Source of the DNA: Rusavskia elegans
Lineage: Eukaryota; Ascomycota; Lecanoromycetes; Teloschistales; Teloschistaceae
NCBI GenBank assembly: GCA_011316305.1
Contig: SAUG01000029.1
Span: forward strand, 124,001 to 188,000
DNA length: 64,000 nucleotides
Reading direction: 5' to 3'
Both the position numbers and the translations under genes were made by a program. Shown piece after piece: positions 12,104 to 22,626 of this stretch. Numbering within the stretch: the first letter of the stretch is position 1; each line of letters begins with the position of its first letter. The notes beneath the pieces were generated by a model. That model saw only the letters and a program-made list of their open reading frames with translations. It was not told the DNA's origin and did not search any database.

Positions 12104-13417
12104 TCATTCCATCTCCACCTCCATAACCTCCTTCGCTTTCTTCCTCACACCCTTCTTCTCATCCTCCCCTCCCCCTTCCAGTTTCCTCTTCTTCCTGTTC
12201 CCCTTCCCAAGAATCTGGTCCATCACCCTCCCCAACGCCCTGACCCCTTCCTCCCCAATCTGATAATGACACACCACCCTCCCACCCATAACCTTAACCC
12301 CCTCCCTAACCCCCGCCTCCACAAACTCCTGCACCCCCACGCCCGCAGCCTCGAGATCTAACCAAACCATATTACTCTCCGCTCTTCCCCCATTCGCCAA
12401 TTGCCCCCCCTTATCCTCCCACATACTCCCCACTCTTCTGGCAGTCTCATGACTCTTGACCAGTTTCCCACCCAGAAAAGTCTCATCGACAGCTACCCTC
12501 GCTGGCGCAGCAATCACCCCACTCTGCCGCATGCCTCCACCCATCGCCTTCCTCACATGTCTCGCTCTTTTGATGAATTCCTTCGAGCCGACAACGATAC
12601 TTCCGATCGGGGCGCCAAGACCTTTGCTGAAGCATAGAGAGACGGAGTCGAAGCAGGCGCAATATTCCTTCAGGGATCCTGCGCCCGCGGAAACGGCTTC
12701 CCAGAGGCGAGCGCCGTCGAGGTGGAGTTTGATGTTATACTCTCTGGCGAAGTGGCTGATGGCTTGGCAGTCGGAGAGGGGGAGGACAGAGCCATTGAGG
12801 GTGTTTTCGAGGGAGATGAGCGTTGTAGGACAATGATGGATATCGTCATCCAGCACCGCATGTTTCTTCACGTCGTTGAGAGTCAGGTGGTGGCCGTTTT
12901 GGGGGACGACTTGGATTGGGAAGGCGCCGGTGAGGGAGGATATCCCGCCTGCTTCCCACTGGTAGATGTGGGAACGGGAGTCTGCAAGGATGGAGTGGGG
13001 TGGTTGGGTCATGTGTGTGCGGATGGAGAGTTGGTTGCCTTGGGTGCCGGAGGTGACGAGGAGGGCAGCGGGAAAACCGGTTAGGGTGGAGATGTGGGAT
13101 TCGAGAGAAATAGTTGTGGGGTCTTCGGTGAAGACATCGTCGAGGAGGGTGCAGTTTTGGATAGCGGTGAGCATGGAAGGGGTGGGAGTCGTGACGACGT
13201 CGCCTGGGACGATACGGCAGGGTCAATTCGTGGGGTGAGATGGGGAAGGGGCAGGGAGAGAAGAGGTGAGCGTACTACGGAAGTCGAAGGCTGCTGGGCC
13301 CGGAGAGGACCAAGCATTTCGTTCAGGTGATTCTGGTGAAGTATTATTCGCATTGGTGCTGTTGGTGCCGTTGGGATGATGTTTCTCGCCAATCCCTCTT
13401 GACGATGTCACGTCCAT
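12104..13417 (-). CDS. GLY1: low-specificity L-threonine aldolase
   Basis: Pyridoxal-phosphate enzyme that cleaves L-threonine (and allo-threonine) to glycine and acetaldehyde, a cytosolic glycine source. Two exons on the minus strand, 13276..13417 and 12104..13203, are joined across a 72-bp phase-1 intron. Splicing recreates the family's FDFRSDVVTTPTP motif, which confirms the model. Length is 413 aa, of which about 40 at the N-terminus are a variable Asn/Ser/Pro-rich leader. Visible landmarks are the TSGTQGNQ cofactor region at 98-105, HLDGARLWEA at 208-217 and the Schiff-base lysine K241 in SKGLGAPIGS. The C-terminus carries an odd tail of about 35 residues rich in Lys/Arg and Glu (GNRKKRKLEGG, GVRKKAKE). 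The gene converges with the kinase gene. Identification is secure; the role of the tail is not. Confidence 0.95.
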
Positions 13418-14298
13418 GATCAGAGAGATCTTCGTAGGATTGCCGGTAAGAATAGCAATGGATGCTCCGGTGCTGACGGGAGACTGATTGTCGTAAGCTG
13501 CATGGTGATTGTCGTCCGGATGTTATCCATCGCATCTGCATGGTAGGTTGCCTCGCATGTGCGATGATGTCGTTGGCGGAACGAAGCCGCTGATCGACCA
13601 GTGCGCATAAGGCTTGGCAGCCGGCTGTGAGAAGGCGGCAGTACTCTCGCTGGTGGTGGAGTGAACAGCAACGTCGCCAACACAAGCGCTTGTACTCTTG
13701 GTCGGTTTGCACGATTCTTCTTTAAGGAATGCAGTGATCTAGAAGCAAGGAAAGAAGAGAGATGCTCATCCACCATCTATCACTATGTTGCATGACAGTC
13801 AGCCAGCTGGTGAAGCAATATTCCAGGCATATTCCCCTTTGAATTTGATAGATCTGGCATGTGGTCCACTGGTGTCAGGATCGTAAGCTAGGGGACAGAG
13901 AGGCTGGAAATGGCGAAGGTCATAATCTCCCATCAACAATAGAAGGGTATCCCAGCAAGAATCGAATCGATAACACCCCAGCGCCGAACATAAACCACCG
14001 TTGGAATCCGTTAACATACACCGCCGGAATGATAGCATCACGAGAAGCAGAAGTTGAAAATACCGAATTTGCCGACGGTTGGGAAACATTGTTGAACTTT
14101 TGGTACACCCCACCACCAGGAGCGAGCGGAAATATGTCATGACATGTGTCGTTCGTTGCGGTCATGATAGCGTCAGAAACCGTGTCGAGATGGCCGTAAA
14201 TGAAGGAATGAACGGCCAATTACCTAGACTGCCAGGCCGACCACATATTTTCAAGGATTGGACGGTCAACCACCTGGGTTGCCAGGATATCTCTCCGA
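13418..14298. other. intergenic, no supported gene
   Basis: This 880-bp space lies between the start of the threonine aldolase gene and the stop of the bHLH gene, both on the minus strand. It should contain the aldolase promoter and the bHLH 3' untranslated region. A minus-strand frame at 13920-14219 (99 codons) and a plus-strand frame at 13861-14142 overlap each other; neither has a motif or splice context I trust. Confidence 0.45.
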
Positions 14299-16052
14299 TC
14301 ACCGAACCCCATCCGTATATTGAACGCCTTGCATCGAGGACGCGTGCACCCCGTTGGTGAGTGGAGGCAACGACCGCGACGGATCAACCGACATGGCTGC
14401 TGGTGGAGCGCTGTAATGTTGAGATATCGGTGCTGCCTGGACCATATTATGACGGGCCTCTCGGTAGGCGTTCATCTCCTGGAACAATCGGTGATTCTCC
14501 GCCCGCAGGCTGTCATTCTCCCGCCGGATGGCGTCCAGATCATTCACAACTTGACCCAATTGCGCTTGAGCTGTCGAGTTGGCTTTGCAGTTGTTCTCGA
14601 GAGCTTTGATGTAATCCGAAGCTACAAATCATCAGCGGGTCCAAGACGGAAAAGGAAAAAGGGACCCACCTTTCGACAAGATCTCCCACTTGCTTGACTT
14701 GCTGCCATGGCTGGCCGGGATCTGATTTCGTAGACTATCGAATAAATACTTCATTTCTGTTCGCCGTTTGCGTTCCGCCATCTTGTGGCTTGCTCTCAGA
14801 GCTGGTGTCCGACTATACGGAGAGGTGGCATCGGGAGAGTCAGATTCACCAGCAAGCTGACTGACCTGCCTGTGTTGTAGACTGTGGTGATGCGTCGCTG
14901 ATATGGCATCTTATGCTCTTTAGCTTCATCCTCTAGAACAGTCTTTCTTACTTGAGGTACTCACCCCCATCAGCATTTCGATGACTTCCCGGATGACGCG
15001 AGTCAGTCGTATAGAGACTGCTGTTGATCGATGTATGATCGCTGTTGCGGCGGGAAAGTCCGGGATGTGGGGCCTGGCGAGGGTCTTCGTTGCTGCCGCT
15101 TGAATTGTTCATATCGGGATCTGGAAAGGCGTAGGGCTGGCCAGCTGTAGGCTTGTCCGCATTGTACACCTCCCTCATAGGATTGGCGCTGATTATCGGA
15201 GCGGTACGCATGTTGTACGCATGTTGACTCTCTCCAGGTTTCTTCTCTGGTGGTCCATTCAAAGGCGACATTGGCTGATGCTGCATTGAACCAGTGCCAG
15301 AAGCTCGCGAATTCCGAACCCCATTTTGTCCCTGCGCAATGCCTCTTTCGCGCTGCAGATTTGCCTGAATCGATGTGGTGGACTGGTTTGTCGTCGTATA
15401 TGGTGACGAAGCGCTGTTGATTTGGAGATTGCGGAATTGGTTGACTTCGCTGCCGATACTGCTTCGTCGAGAACCTTGTTGTGGATATTCATGACTGCCT
15501 CGATACTGCGAAGGATCGTGATGTTGGTTGATCGTAGGAAGTCCTGGGGAAACAGTTGTCAGGATTAATTCGGGATTCGCGTTGCAGGCCATCGGACAGT
15601 TAAGGACTCACCATATTCACCACTCGGGTGGGAGGTAGCTGCAAATTGACTGGAATTCGAAGCGCGATGAGGGGAGCCAATGGCGGATGATGCATAGTAT
15701 CCGTTTGTCAACCCAGAAGAGTAGGCAGATGAACCTGGTTCAAAACATCAGCACCGATTCCGCTAGGATTCGTCAGACGCGTTGCCTCGTAAAACCATAG
15801 GATAGAACGGTGCTGCATGGTAGATCAAGCACAGAGCGACTCACGAGTACTTTGGGGCTGGCTTGGCCATTGGTCGGAATCCCGATTGTTTGGCGGATAG
15901 GTCGGGGAGGAGGCGGCGACCCCGTTGATCTTGGCGGGGAGGTCGTTGGTCAGGGCTGCAATCGACGGAAGGGTTGCCGGTTGCGAAGCATGATGGCTGT
16001 TACGAGTGTCGCCCGGACTCTCCCAGATGCGACTACTCGTCGTACTGGCCAT
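14299..16052 (-). CDS. basic helix-loop-helix transcription factor
   Basis: Nuclear DNA-binding regulator of the E-box class. Model on the minus strand: exons 15845..16052, 15612..15734, 14965..15543, 14670..14909 and 14299..14621, 490 aa. The four introns (110, 68, 55 and 48 bp) have GT...AG ends and keep frame. The first 300 residues are a low-complexity Ser/Asn/Gln/Pro region, probably activating. The basic region ASHKMAERKRRTEM sits at about 343-356 and fits the H...ER.RR pattern for CANNTG binding. Helix 1, a loop with HGSKSSKWEIL and helix 2 follow to about 393, split by the last intron. A leucine-zipper-like helix (DAIRRENDSLRAENHRL) follows at about 405-425. It resembles the bHLH proteins of filamentous ascomycetes annotated as GlcD-gamma-like; its targets are unknown to me. 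Confidence 0.87.
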
Positions 16053-17144
16053 TCCCTGTAACCCGAGCTATTGGGGTCCTGTCGGATCCAATCGTTGTAG
16101 GGTTGAGGATCAATTTAAGTAAGCGGAATTGACGCGGATGAGAGGTCCACTCAGGATAACAACCGCATTCAAGTATTTGTTGCTCGGATGAGAGTCGGAA
16201 GTGAGCGGATTAAACGTTGATTTTCTTCGAATGCTCGGGGTATGTCATGTGACGGTGCCTATAAGATGACCCGATGATCCACCGCGTCCTTGTTTCGATA
16301 GCAGACGTCGGGGAATGTTGAAGCGTGGGAGGCTACAGGATTCGTGGAAGACACGAACGCCGTCCGTGGTATCGGTGGTCCCGTACCGGTCAGGGTCCCT
16401 GCTCTTGCGCCGGATCTGGGGATAACCTGCTCACCGATTCCCAGAATGTATATCTGATGTTCAAGCTTTGTTTGCGGGGCGAGGTTTAAAAATGGGGCGA
16501 AGACACGTCAGCTGGTATTGAGGCTTGATCAGGACCGATTGAGATGGCAGCTTGTAATGGGTGCTGCAGTGAGGCTCTTGAAGCAGTCGCCAGAGACTGT
16601 CTGATCGATGTCCAAGGGTAGATTCCAGCTCGTGACTTGTGCGCTATGGGTGGCTGGGTGTGTCAGACTATGGAGCTGATGCAGTCAATTCTGGCGGGTA
16701 AACTGAAGCTGAGCTCGACTGCCTGCTGCTGGACACGAGGGCTGGAGGGGCAAACGTAGGCAGTCCGAATGAAGGTTGAGAAGTACACAACAGGTGGAGG
16801 AAGATGGGTAGCAAAGCAAGAAGCTGGTACGAACCGAAGGCGAAGAAGGGAACTTTGAAGAAGGGGAGTTGTGGAGTGTGGAGTGTGGAGGGAGCTCAGA
16901 GGATGATTCGCCGGCAAGTAAGTTGAGGTTGCAACAGAGTGAGTGGTTCGTGCCCCCGGGGCCCTTCTCCCTTGAGGGATGCCACTTGATCGATCCCCTT
17001 TCTCACAACCCATCCTGGACTCGGCAGCAGCACTAGCAACCCACTTGTCTCCCTTGCGTCTGGCGCGCCGCGACGGCTGAGCTACCAGGCAAACGACAGC
17101 GATCTGCATAGCAAGCACAGCAACAATTAATAATAACCCATACC

Positions 17145-17170
17145 CATGGTCCATGGTCCATGGTCCATGG
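17145..17170. repeat. 7-bp tandem repeat CATGGTC, 3.7 copies
   Basis: The heptamer CATGGTC is repeated without change three times, followed by a partial CATGG. Every unit junction forms the palindrome CCATGG, so the array can fold on itself and reads almost alike on both strands. It lies about 1.1 kb upstream of the bHLH start. Confidence 0.85.
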
Positions 17171-17257
17171 ATCACCATCACCCACAGCACCCTTCTGCCT
17201 CTTCCGTCGAGTCAATCCTGTACTCTGCCCGCCCGTGCCTCGACTCATGCTCCCGCA

Positions 17258-17280
17258 GTCCCCGTCCCCGTCCCCGTCCC
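17258..17280. repeat. 6-bp tandem repeat GTCCCC, 3.8 copies
   Basis: Four near-complete units of GTCCCC follow one another. Such C-rich runs are common in fungal promoters and have no known function here. Confidence 0.8.
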
Positions 17281-19715
17281 AGCAGACAGCAGGCAGCACA
17301 CAGCACCCAGCAGTGGGCGGCGGATGTGGAACCGTTTCACAATCATTTTGTTCCCCCAGCTCTAGGCCTATGGAATTGCAGCGGGTTCTTGCTAAGCTAC
17401 CCGCTAAAAGGCAAACGACTGCTCTGATTCATTCATGCAGTCATCGAAAACGTGGCCTACAACGTGGCACCCTGGGCGCCATCGATCAATGAGGACTAAT
17501 CCGTGTCGCTAATAACGCCTACTGGCTTCTTGCGCGGCGCCATCGTCACAGCCAGATCGTCGAGGGGAAGACATGACCCTGCCACCAGTCGGATACACTC
17601 TCTGTACACGCATCGGTCATATCATCTGATAGTCTAAGAGCAGATCCATTGAGTGAAGGTTGCGCCGAGATGATCCTTTATCACTCGGTAAGCTGGCAGG
17701 GATATCCCAGACTGCTTGCCGGCGGCCCCGCTCCGGCAAGCACGGAGATGGTGGGAGGGAAAGATTTGCCTTGACAGCCAGAAAAGGAATGACCGGTCGA
17801 AAACGGGGTTCATCCAAATCCACTAGACTTCCTAGACCGAACTTTACTTCTACCAGAACACATCTGCAATCAGCGTACCGAAGTCCGAAGCAGATGTCCA
17901 AGTCGGAAGCCAATGCTAGGAGCCGTTCAATCACCCTCACACATAATCACCTACTTCACACAGGTGGAAGCCACACCACTGCACTGCACATTCTATTTGA
18001 AGAGGAGAACCATGTACAGCCGTTGAAGTTGGGAGTATCCTTTTTCAGGCGGATCGGGTATCGACTTCTTCTCGCCTAGGGACGATGACGCCTTGGGGTG
18101 CAGCTATCTCGTCCTACTCCGGGTGCAAGCACATGCTTGGGGCCGCTGACCACACGGCCAGTCCGGTGCTCTGCTCGGCGAAGGAGCAGAGCCATGCCGT
18201 TGCTGATAGGGTTGCTGACTCGAAGAAGGACCAACTCCGCCTTCATGAATCCATCGGACTCACACTCCGACAGGGCTCCGATCGGCAGCCCCTTTGATTG
18301 GCATATCGGAAAGATCGATCCCATCCCACGCTTCGGCGCGACCCTGTCACGTTAATTCACTAGGCTGCCGCTAAACAATGTGTGTCATCCTTGGCGCAGA
18401 TCAGCTGTCAGCTGCATCATTCAGCTGAATGGGAAAGATCACCACCATACAATCGGAAACAACCAACACCGCGACAACACTGTCTTGGATCCCATTGCCA
18501 ATCAAGAGAGAACACCATTCCAGAGTTTTAGAGCGGGCATACGAGCTTGTGCCCGCAGAACCCATGCTGTTCTGCAACTTCCCCTCGGAGACCCTCGCTC
18601 CTGCCACGAGCCAGACACGATTCAATAATTCTCCGAATCTGTTCACCTGCGCGCCTACCGCATCGGGTCATGTACAGGTCCAGGAGTACTCATAAACAAC
18701 TCGTGCTTGGAACCCATCCCCTCCTCGAATCATCGACACCGACCGCCGTAGCAGCATAGCACCGATGGCCAATCAGGGCAGCGTGCGATGGCCTAGTCCC
18801 AGTGGCCGTCGTACAACAACCTCTTCAGTCTCCATACATCTATCCCGAGAATTGGAAATTCCAATATCCACAATCAATTCGCGGAACCTCCCCGAGTCCG
18901 GTGCCTCGCGGACCGTTGGACAAGCTGGCTCGTGGCGTTATGGAGTACTAAGAAGAATGGCCAACTTCATAACCAGCCACGCAGAGAGTCAAATCACCTG
19001 CGGCCGTCGCTATAGTGATATCACGCCCAGCCGGTATTCGGATAGCAGCTCTGTCTCAGTGGATCCTCAACAATCAGCATCCACGAGTATGAGCATGACT
19101 AGAGCTGGAAGCGTTTGAGCTTCCCTTGGACTACGTACTAGTACTCGATGCCCTGGTTCTGGATGAATCCGTCCCGTATCAGTGCAACCGACAAGACCAT
19201 CTCATCTCACTGTTATCAAGTGTTGGGTTTACCATATCTGCTATCAACGACTCAAGTCATCGACCTACGTACATCCGTTCTCCGGCGGAACAGCGGGGCA
19301 CTCATCTATAGTGGCCATCTTGTCACCTCCGGAAAATTCGATGCCGTTAGCCGATCTCTTACAAAGGGCCTGCCGTCGTTCCGTAGCCAGGATTATTTCA
19401 TTGGAGGCAAGATTTGACGGAGGTTAGTTCCCTGACAGTGACCGTGCTCGTGTTCCATGGAATGGCAAGCCACAATGGAGTAAGTAGCCTCATCCTGATT
19501 TCAAGACTTCTCACTGAAAGTCTCGGAGTCCGGAGCTTTACCATTCAGGGTCCTTGAGGTTACCCTTGCGCGTTCCACCTTGGTACTACAATGGCTTGGG
19601 TAAGGTTTTCCTTGACGCTAATCATTTTGCTCACTGAGATCAAGAAGCACACTCAAGGTGCTTTCACGAAACACAGAGCAAAAGGAATCCATTGCTGCCT
19701 CTGTTAAGTAAAGCT

Positions 19716-20345
19716 TTACAGCTCAAGCAAATCCATCAAATCTTGCACGGCCAGCTTGAAAGCCTTGAGATCCGAGCGCGAGAAGTCTCGAACTTCGAGG
19801 ACCACCGTATACCCATCATATTCACGTATGTGTACTATTCGGTCCATCCACGCCTGTTCATCCCAATCTTTTTCTGTTGGTACCTCGATGGAGATTTCTC
19901 TCCATACTTCGCCTTCTTCTTCGCCCTCGGCAAAAACGAAGGTGACCACAATCCGAGCAAGTCCTCCAGGACGATGTTCGCAGAAGACTGGCGTTACCTC
20001 CATGACTAAAGGCTCGCCGTATTTATGTCGATGTCCTCTGGATGCTTCGAAACCGCCAAAAAGGTATCCCCAGTAGTCTTCAAAATTCTCTTTATTGGCT
20101 TCTTCGTACATATACCAGTGTTCAGGCTCGTCGCGTATCTTCCTCTTGATGCATCCTTTCTTGACTTTGATTTTTTTGGCCGTCATCTGTGTTCCTTTGC
20201 AGGGTTTCTTTGATGCAGGTGCTAGAGCTTTGATATCTGCTTTTCTCCTCTTGAGGAGGTAATGAATGCCAATACCGAAAGGAGTTAAGATGAGCATGGG
20301 GCTTGCCATAGTAGCCGACTTGAGAGCGGTCTGTGCGAGCGACAT
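19716..20345 (-). CDS. unknown membrane-anchored protein, copy 1 of a tandem family
   Basis: Single exon, 209 aa, function unknown. It is the most diverged of three tandem paralogues on the minus strand. An N-terminal hydrophobic segment (about residues 10-30, ATMASPMLILTPFGIGIHYL) is followed by a strongly basic stretch (KRRK, KKIKVKKGCIKRK), which predicts an anchor with the body facing the cytosol. The body carries the family landmarks: EHW at 75-77, NFEDYW at 87-92, IEVP at 153-156, AW at 165-166, VHIRE at 171-175 and a C-terminal helix with FKLAVQDL. The RRDFR block before HW in the other two copies is replaced here by KRKIRDE. It is followed downstream by the gene-poor 16-19.7 kb stretch. 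I do not recognise a named domain. Confidence 0.72.
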   Translation of the reverse strand: MSLAQTALKSATMASPMLILTPFGIGIHYLLKRRKADIKALAPASKKPCKGTQMTAKKIKVKKGCIKRKIRDEPEHWYMYEEANKENFEDYWGYLFGGFEASRGHRHKYGEPLVMEVTPVFCEHRPGGLARIVVTFVFAEGEEEGEVWREISIEVPTEKDWDEQAWMDRIVHIREYDGYTVVLEVRDFSRSDLKAFKLAVQDLMDLLEL

Positions 20346-20878
20346 CTTTGTGATTACGTGGCTGGTACTGTATATCCAGGCGGTACTCCGCTAAATGATG
20401 AGTATATGTGCCCTCGGGTCATGTCCAGGTGAGGGTTGCGACTGCTTTAATATACTGAGCATATGTAATCTCTGACTCATCGACAGCCGCAACCATTACT
20501 TCATTGACGACGTCTTGCTCACAATCACACATCTTCCATCGCAGTACTGTTGATTCGCAGATCAAGTTGACCGTCTCGTCAACGACCTAGGAGCGGTACA
20601 AAGGTCCGGAATGTGATCATGAATCAGCTTCAGTCAACTTCATGTCAAGAAGAGGGTACATTATTTTTATTGTGTATGGCCAGAGAACACCACTGAGCCT
20701 ACATTTGGAATCTTTGGGTATATTTTGAATGATCAGGGTCTGGTACTGAGGACTTCTATTTCATAACAAAACCAACTGCTCAACCTTTGCCAAAAATGTC
20801 TGGAAAGGGGTTTCCCAACCGAAATCGAGTACTCAGTGTCCGTTGAACGGTGGCAGCTGTCAACATAGCAACGAACTC
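20346..20878. promoter_or_regulatory. spacer and promoter region of tandem copy 1
   Basis: This 533-bp spacer lies between copies 1 and 2 of the tandem family and must hold the copy 2 terminator and the copy 1 promoter. No gene is visible. It is close in length to the spacer between copies 2 and 3 (488 bp), as expected from duplication of a gene-plus-promoter unit. Confidence 0.45.
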
Positions 20879-21508
20879 TCAGGAGGTTGACTGAAAATAA
20901 TCCATCACCATTTTGAAGACCTCGTAATCAGCATCATCAAGATCGCCAATTTTTACGGACACAGTTTCTCCATGGCCATTGCGAAGGTGTGCCGTCTGCT
21001 GTTTCCACACCCGTTCCGATGCCACATCCTTGTCTTCAGGCACTTCCAGAATTATCTCCCTGAATGGGTTGGTGCACTCTGAATACCTAAAATTAACCAA
21101 TACCTGCTTCGAACCCTGATGGTCGACCATAGGTTTGATGTCCAGTTCGACAGGTGAGTCTTTGAAAAGATATTTCTGCTCTCCATTGAGACCAAGATCT
21201 TCAAGCAGATGCCACCAATAATCTTCAAAGTCGTTTATCCCAAGTTCCTGGGCGTAGCGCCAATGTTCACCCTGGTGCCGGAAGTCTCTTCGGATATCGT
21301 TGGAACGCAACTCGATGTGTTTCGACACTCCACCCGTAGTCGTACAAGAGACCGTTATTTGCGCACCCTCCGGAACTGGGACTTTTTCCCCCTGTGGCGT
21401 TTCTTTCTCCGTCCTTCCACGGTGATGCAAAAGAGCGACAAGAGGGCCCAGGAGCAACAGAGGGCTTGCAAGGAGGGTTGCTGTCAGTGTAATATTGAGA
21501 TTCGACAT
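20879..21508 (-). CDS. unknown membrane-anchored protein, copy 2 of a tandem family
   Basis: Single exon, 209 aa, function unknown. Residues 7-27 are hydrophobic (TLTATLLASPLLLLGPLVAL) and followed by HHRGR, which fits a signal anchor. A variable linker leads to the conserved body: DIRRDFRHQGEHW at 71-83, INDFEDYWWHLLEDL at 91-105, DIKP at 123-126, VLVNFRY at 136-142, LEVPED at 154-159, AHLRNGHG at 173-180 and VSVKIGDLDDADYEVFK at 183-199. It is closest to copy 3, sharing RRDFR, HG..VSVKIGDL and the FRY strand. Alternating strands in the middle and a helix at the end suggest a compact alpha/beta domain. No catalytic motif is evident. Confidence 0.78.
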   Translation of the reverse strand: MSNLNITLTATLLASPLLLLGPLVALLHHRGRTEKETPQGEKVPVPEGAQITVSCTTTGGVSKHIELRSNDIRRDFRHQGEHWRYAQELGINDFEDYWWHLLEDLGLNGEQKYLFKDSPVELDIKPMVDHQGSKQVLVNFRYSECTNPFREIILEVPEDKDVASERVWKQQTAHLRNGHGETVSVKIGDLDDADYEVFKMVMDYFQSTS

Positions 21509-21996
21509 GGTTGTTATCTGCCAGCTAACACTGCTTCACAGGAAGGCTAGTCTTTGACAAGAGGAAGTTTCCTGATGATGCGGAGATTTTTCCTTTTTCT
21601 TTTGTAGAGGTTAAGAGGAAGCCGGAAAACGTAAGAAAAGAGCTTTTGTATATGCTGGAATACTGACTCAATCAATAGACGCTACGGCGATCGAATTTAC
21701 TCTTGTGACTTGTCACCGCATCATTCACACTCAATCACGTATCAGGCGTCGTATCACCTTCTCCGAAACATTGCATCATCTTCCCTTGAAAAAACCCATT
21801 TTCACATTCCTTTCGAGTCGGTCTCGCCATGGAATTACATAATCAGCCACATTCAGACTCGTCATGAGAAAACTAATATGAATATGTTCGGTTGCATTCT
21901 CAAAAGCACTAATAGTCTAAGAGAGATATGCTGTGTGGTACTGCAACAACAAGAGCATGCAACCAATCACCACCGGCCTCTCCAATGATCAATCTA
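21509..21996. promoter_or_regulatory. spacer and promoter region of tandem copy 2
   Basis: This 488-bp spacer lies between copies 2 and 3. It includes the copy 2 leader region and the 3' end of copy 3. A short plus-strand frame at 21710-21988 has no recognisable content. Confidence 0.45.
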
Positions 21997-22626
21997 TCAT
22001 CCCGACCGCAACAATTCTCTGACATGATGGACCGCGCGCTTGAAGGTGTCATATTCAAAGTCTCCAAGATCACCTATCTTGACGGAAAAGGCATTCCCAT
22101 GTTTACATCGAATGTGTGCTGTCTGTTGCCTCCACGCCTGCTCCGAGTGCCAGTTCTCTGCGTCCGGTACTTCCAAAGACATTTCCTTAAACTCATGGCT
22201 GAGCTTCCCATTATGCAGATACCGGAAGCTGACCACTATCCGATTCAGCATACGGTGACGGTCGAAGAGAGGCGTCACTTTGATGTCGACAGGCATGGGT
22301 TCTCTACCGGTATCGAGGTCTCCCAACAGAAAGTTCCAGTACTCTTCGAAAGTGTGGATGTCGAGCTTTTGCGCAGCGAGCCAGTGGCGGCCATGGTTCC
22401 GGAAATCTCTCCGCACGTCGCGTGAATACAAACGGTCCTGTGTCGATGATCCATCGGGCGCTTCATATGTAACTGACACCTCGTCGTCCTCTGGAACTTC
22501 GAACTTCACATTCTTCCGGATCCCCTTCTCTCGTTTGGGACCAATTGGGGTCAGGATACCGGCAATGGAACCCAACATAGCTCCAATTACCCATATCAGA
22601 CCCGAACCAGGCCCGGATCCGCTCAT
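21997..22626 (-). CDS. unknown membrane-anchored protein, copy 3 of a tandem family
   Basis: Single exon, function unknown. The frame is open from an ATG at 22674, but I choose the internal ATG at 22626 (MSGSGPG). It gives 209 aa, exactly the length of both neighbours, and places the hydrophobic segment (LIWVIGAMLGSIAGILTPIG, residues 10-29) where theirs lies. Family blocks follow: DVRRDFRNHGRHW at 70-82, TFEEYWNFLLGDL at 92-104, DIKVTPLFD at 114-122, RIVVSFRY at 129-136, LEVPDAENW at 151-159, TAHIRCKHG at 169-177 and FSVKIGDLGDFEYDTFK at 180-196. The strong conservation with copy 2 outside the membrane segment suggests selection on the body of the protein. Confidence 0.78.
   Translation of the reverse strand: MSGSGPGSGLIWVIGAMLGSIAGILTPIGPKREKGIRKNVKFEVPEDDEVSVTYEAPDGSSTQDRLYSRDVRRDFRNHGRHWLAAQKLDIHTFEEYWNFLLGDLDTGREPMPVDIKVTPLFDRHRMLNRIVVSFRYLHNGKLSHEFKEMSLEVPDAENWHSEQAWRQQTAHIRCKHGNAFSVKIGDLGDFEYDTFKRAVHHVRELLRSG

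Larger units (their letters stand above)
16053..19715. other. 3.7-kb stretch without a supported gene
   Basis: The part next to 16053 must contain the promoter and leader of the bHLH gene, which may be long as for many regulators. Base composition is that of the gene island and there is no RIP mark. Open frames at 16663-17190 (-), 17660-18079 (+), 18429-18695 (+) and 18765-19118 (+) lack motifs, and I could not join them into one gene with splice sites. A frame around 19098-19311 looks somewhat protein-like (EAFELPLDYVLVLDAL), so a decayed or unrecognised gene is possible. Two short simple repeats are listed separately. Confidence 0.45.

Noticed and set aside
13920..14219. 99-codon minus-strand frame downstream of the bHLH gene
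   Set aside because: No recognisable motif, overlapped by another frame, and it lies in the expected 3' untranslated region.
16663..17190. 175-codon minus-strand frame upstream of the bHLH gene
   Set aside because: Low-complexity, no motif; it begins in the CATGGTC repeat and lies where the bHLH promoter or leader is expected.
17660..18079. 139-codon plus-strand frame
   Set aside because: Basic, random-looking composition without a domain, signal or supporting splice sites; overlapped by a minus-strand frame of similar quality.
18765..19118. 117-codon plus-strand frame and neighbouring frames to 19427
   Set aside because: The end is Ser-rich and the adjoining frame looks partly protein-like, but I could not build a consistent exon chain; left as a possible relic.
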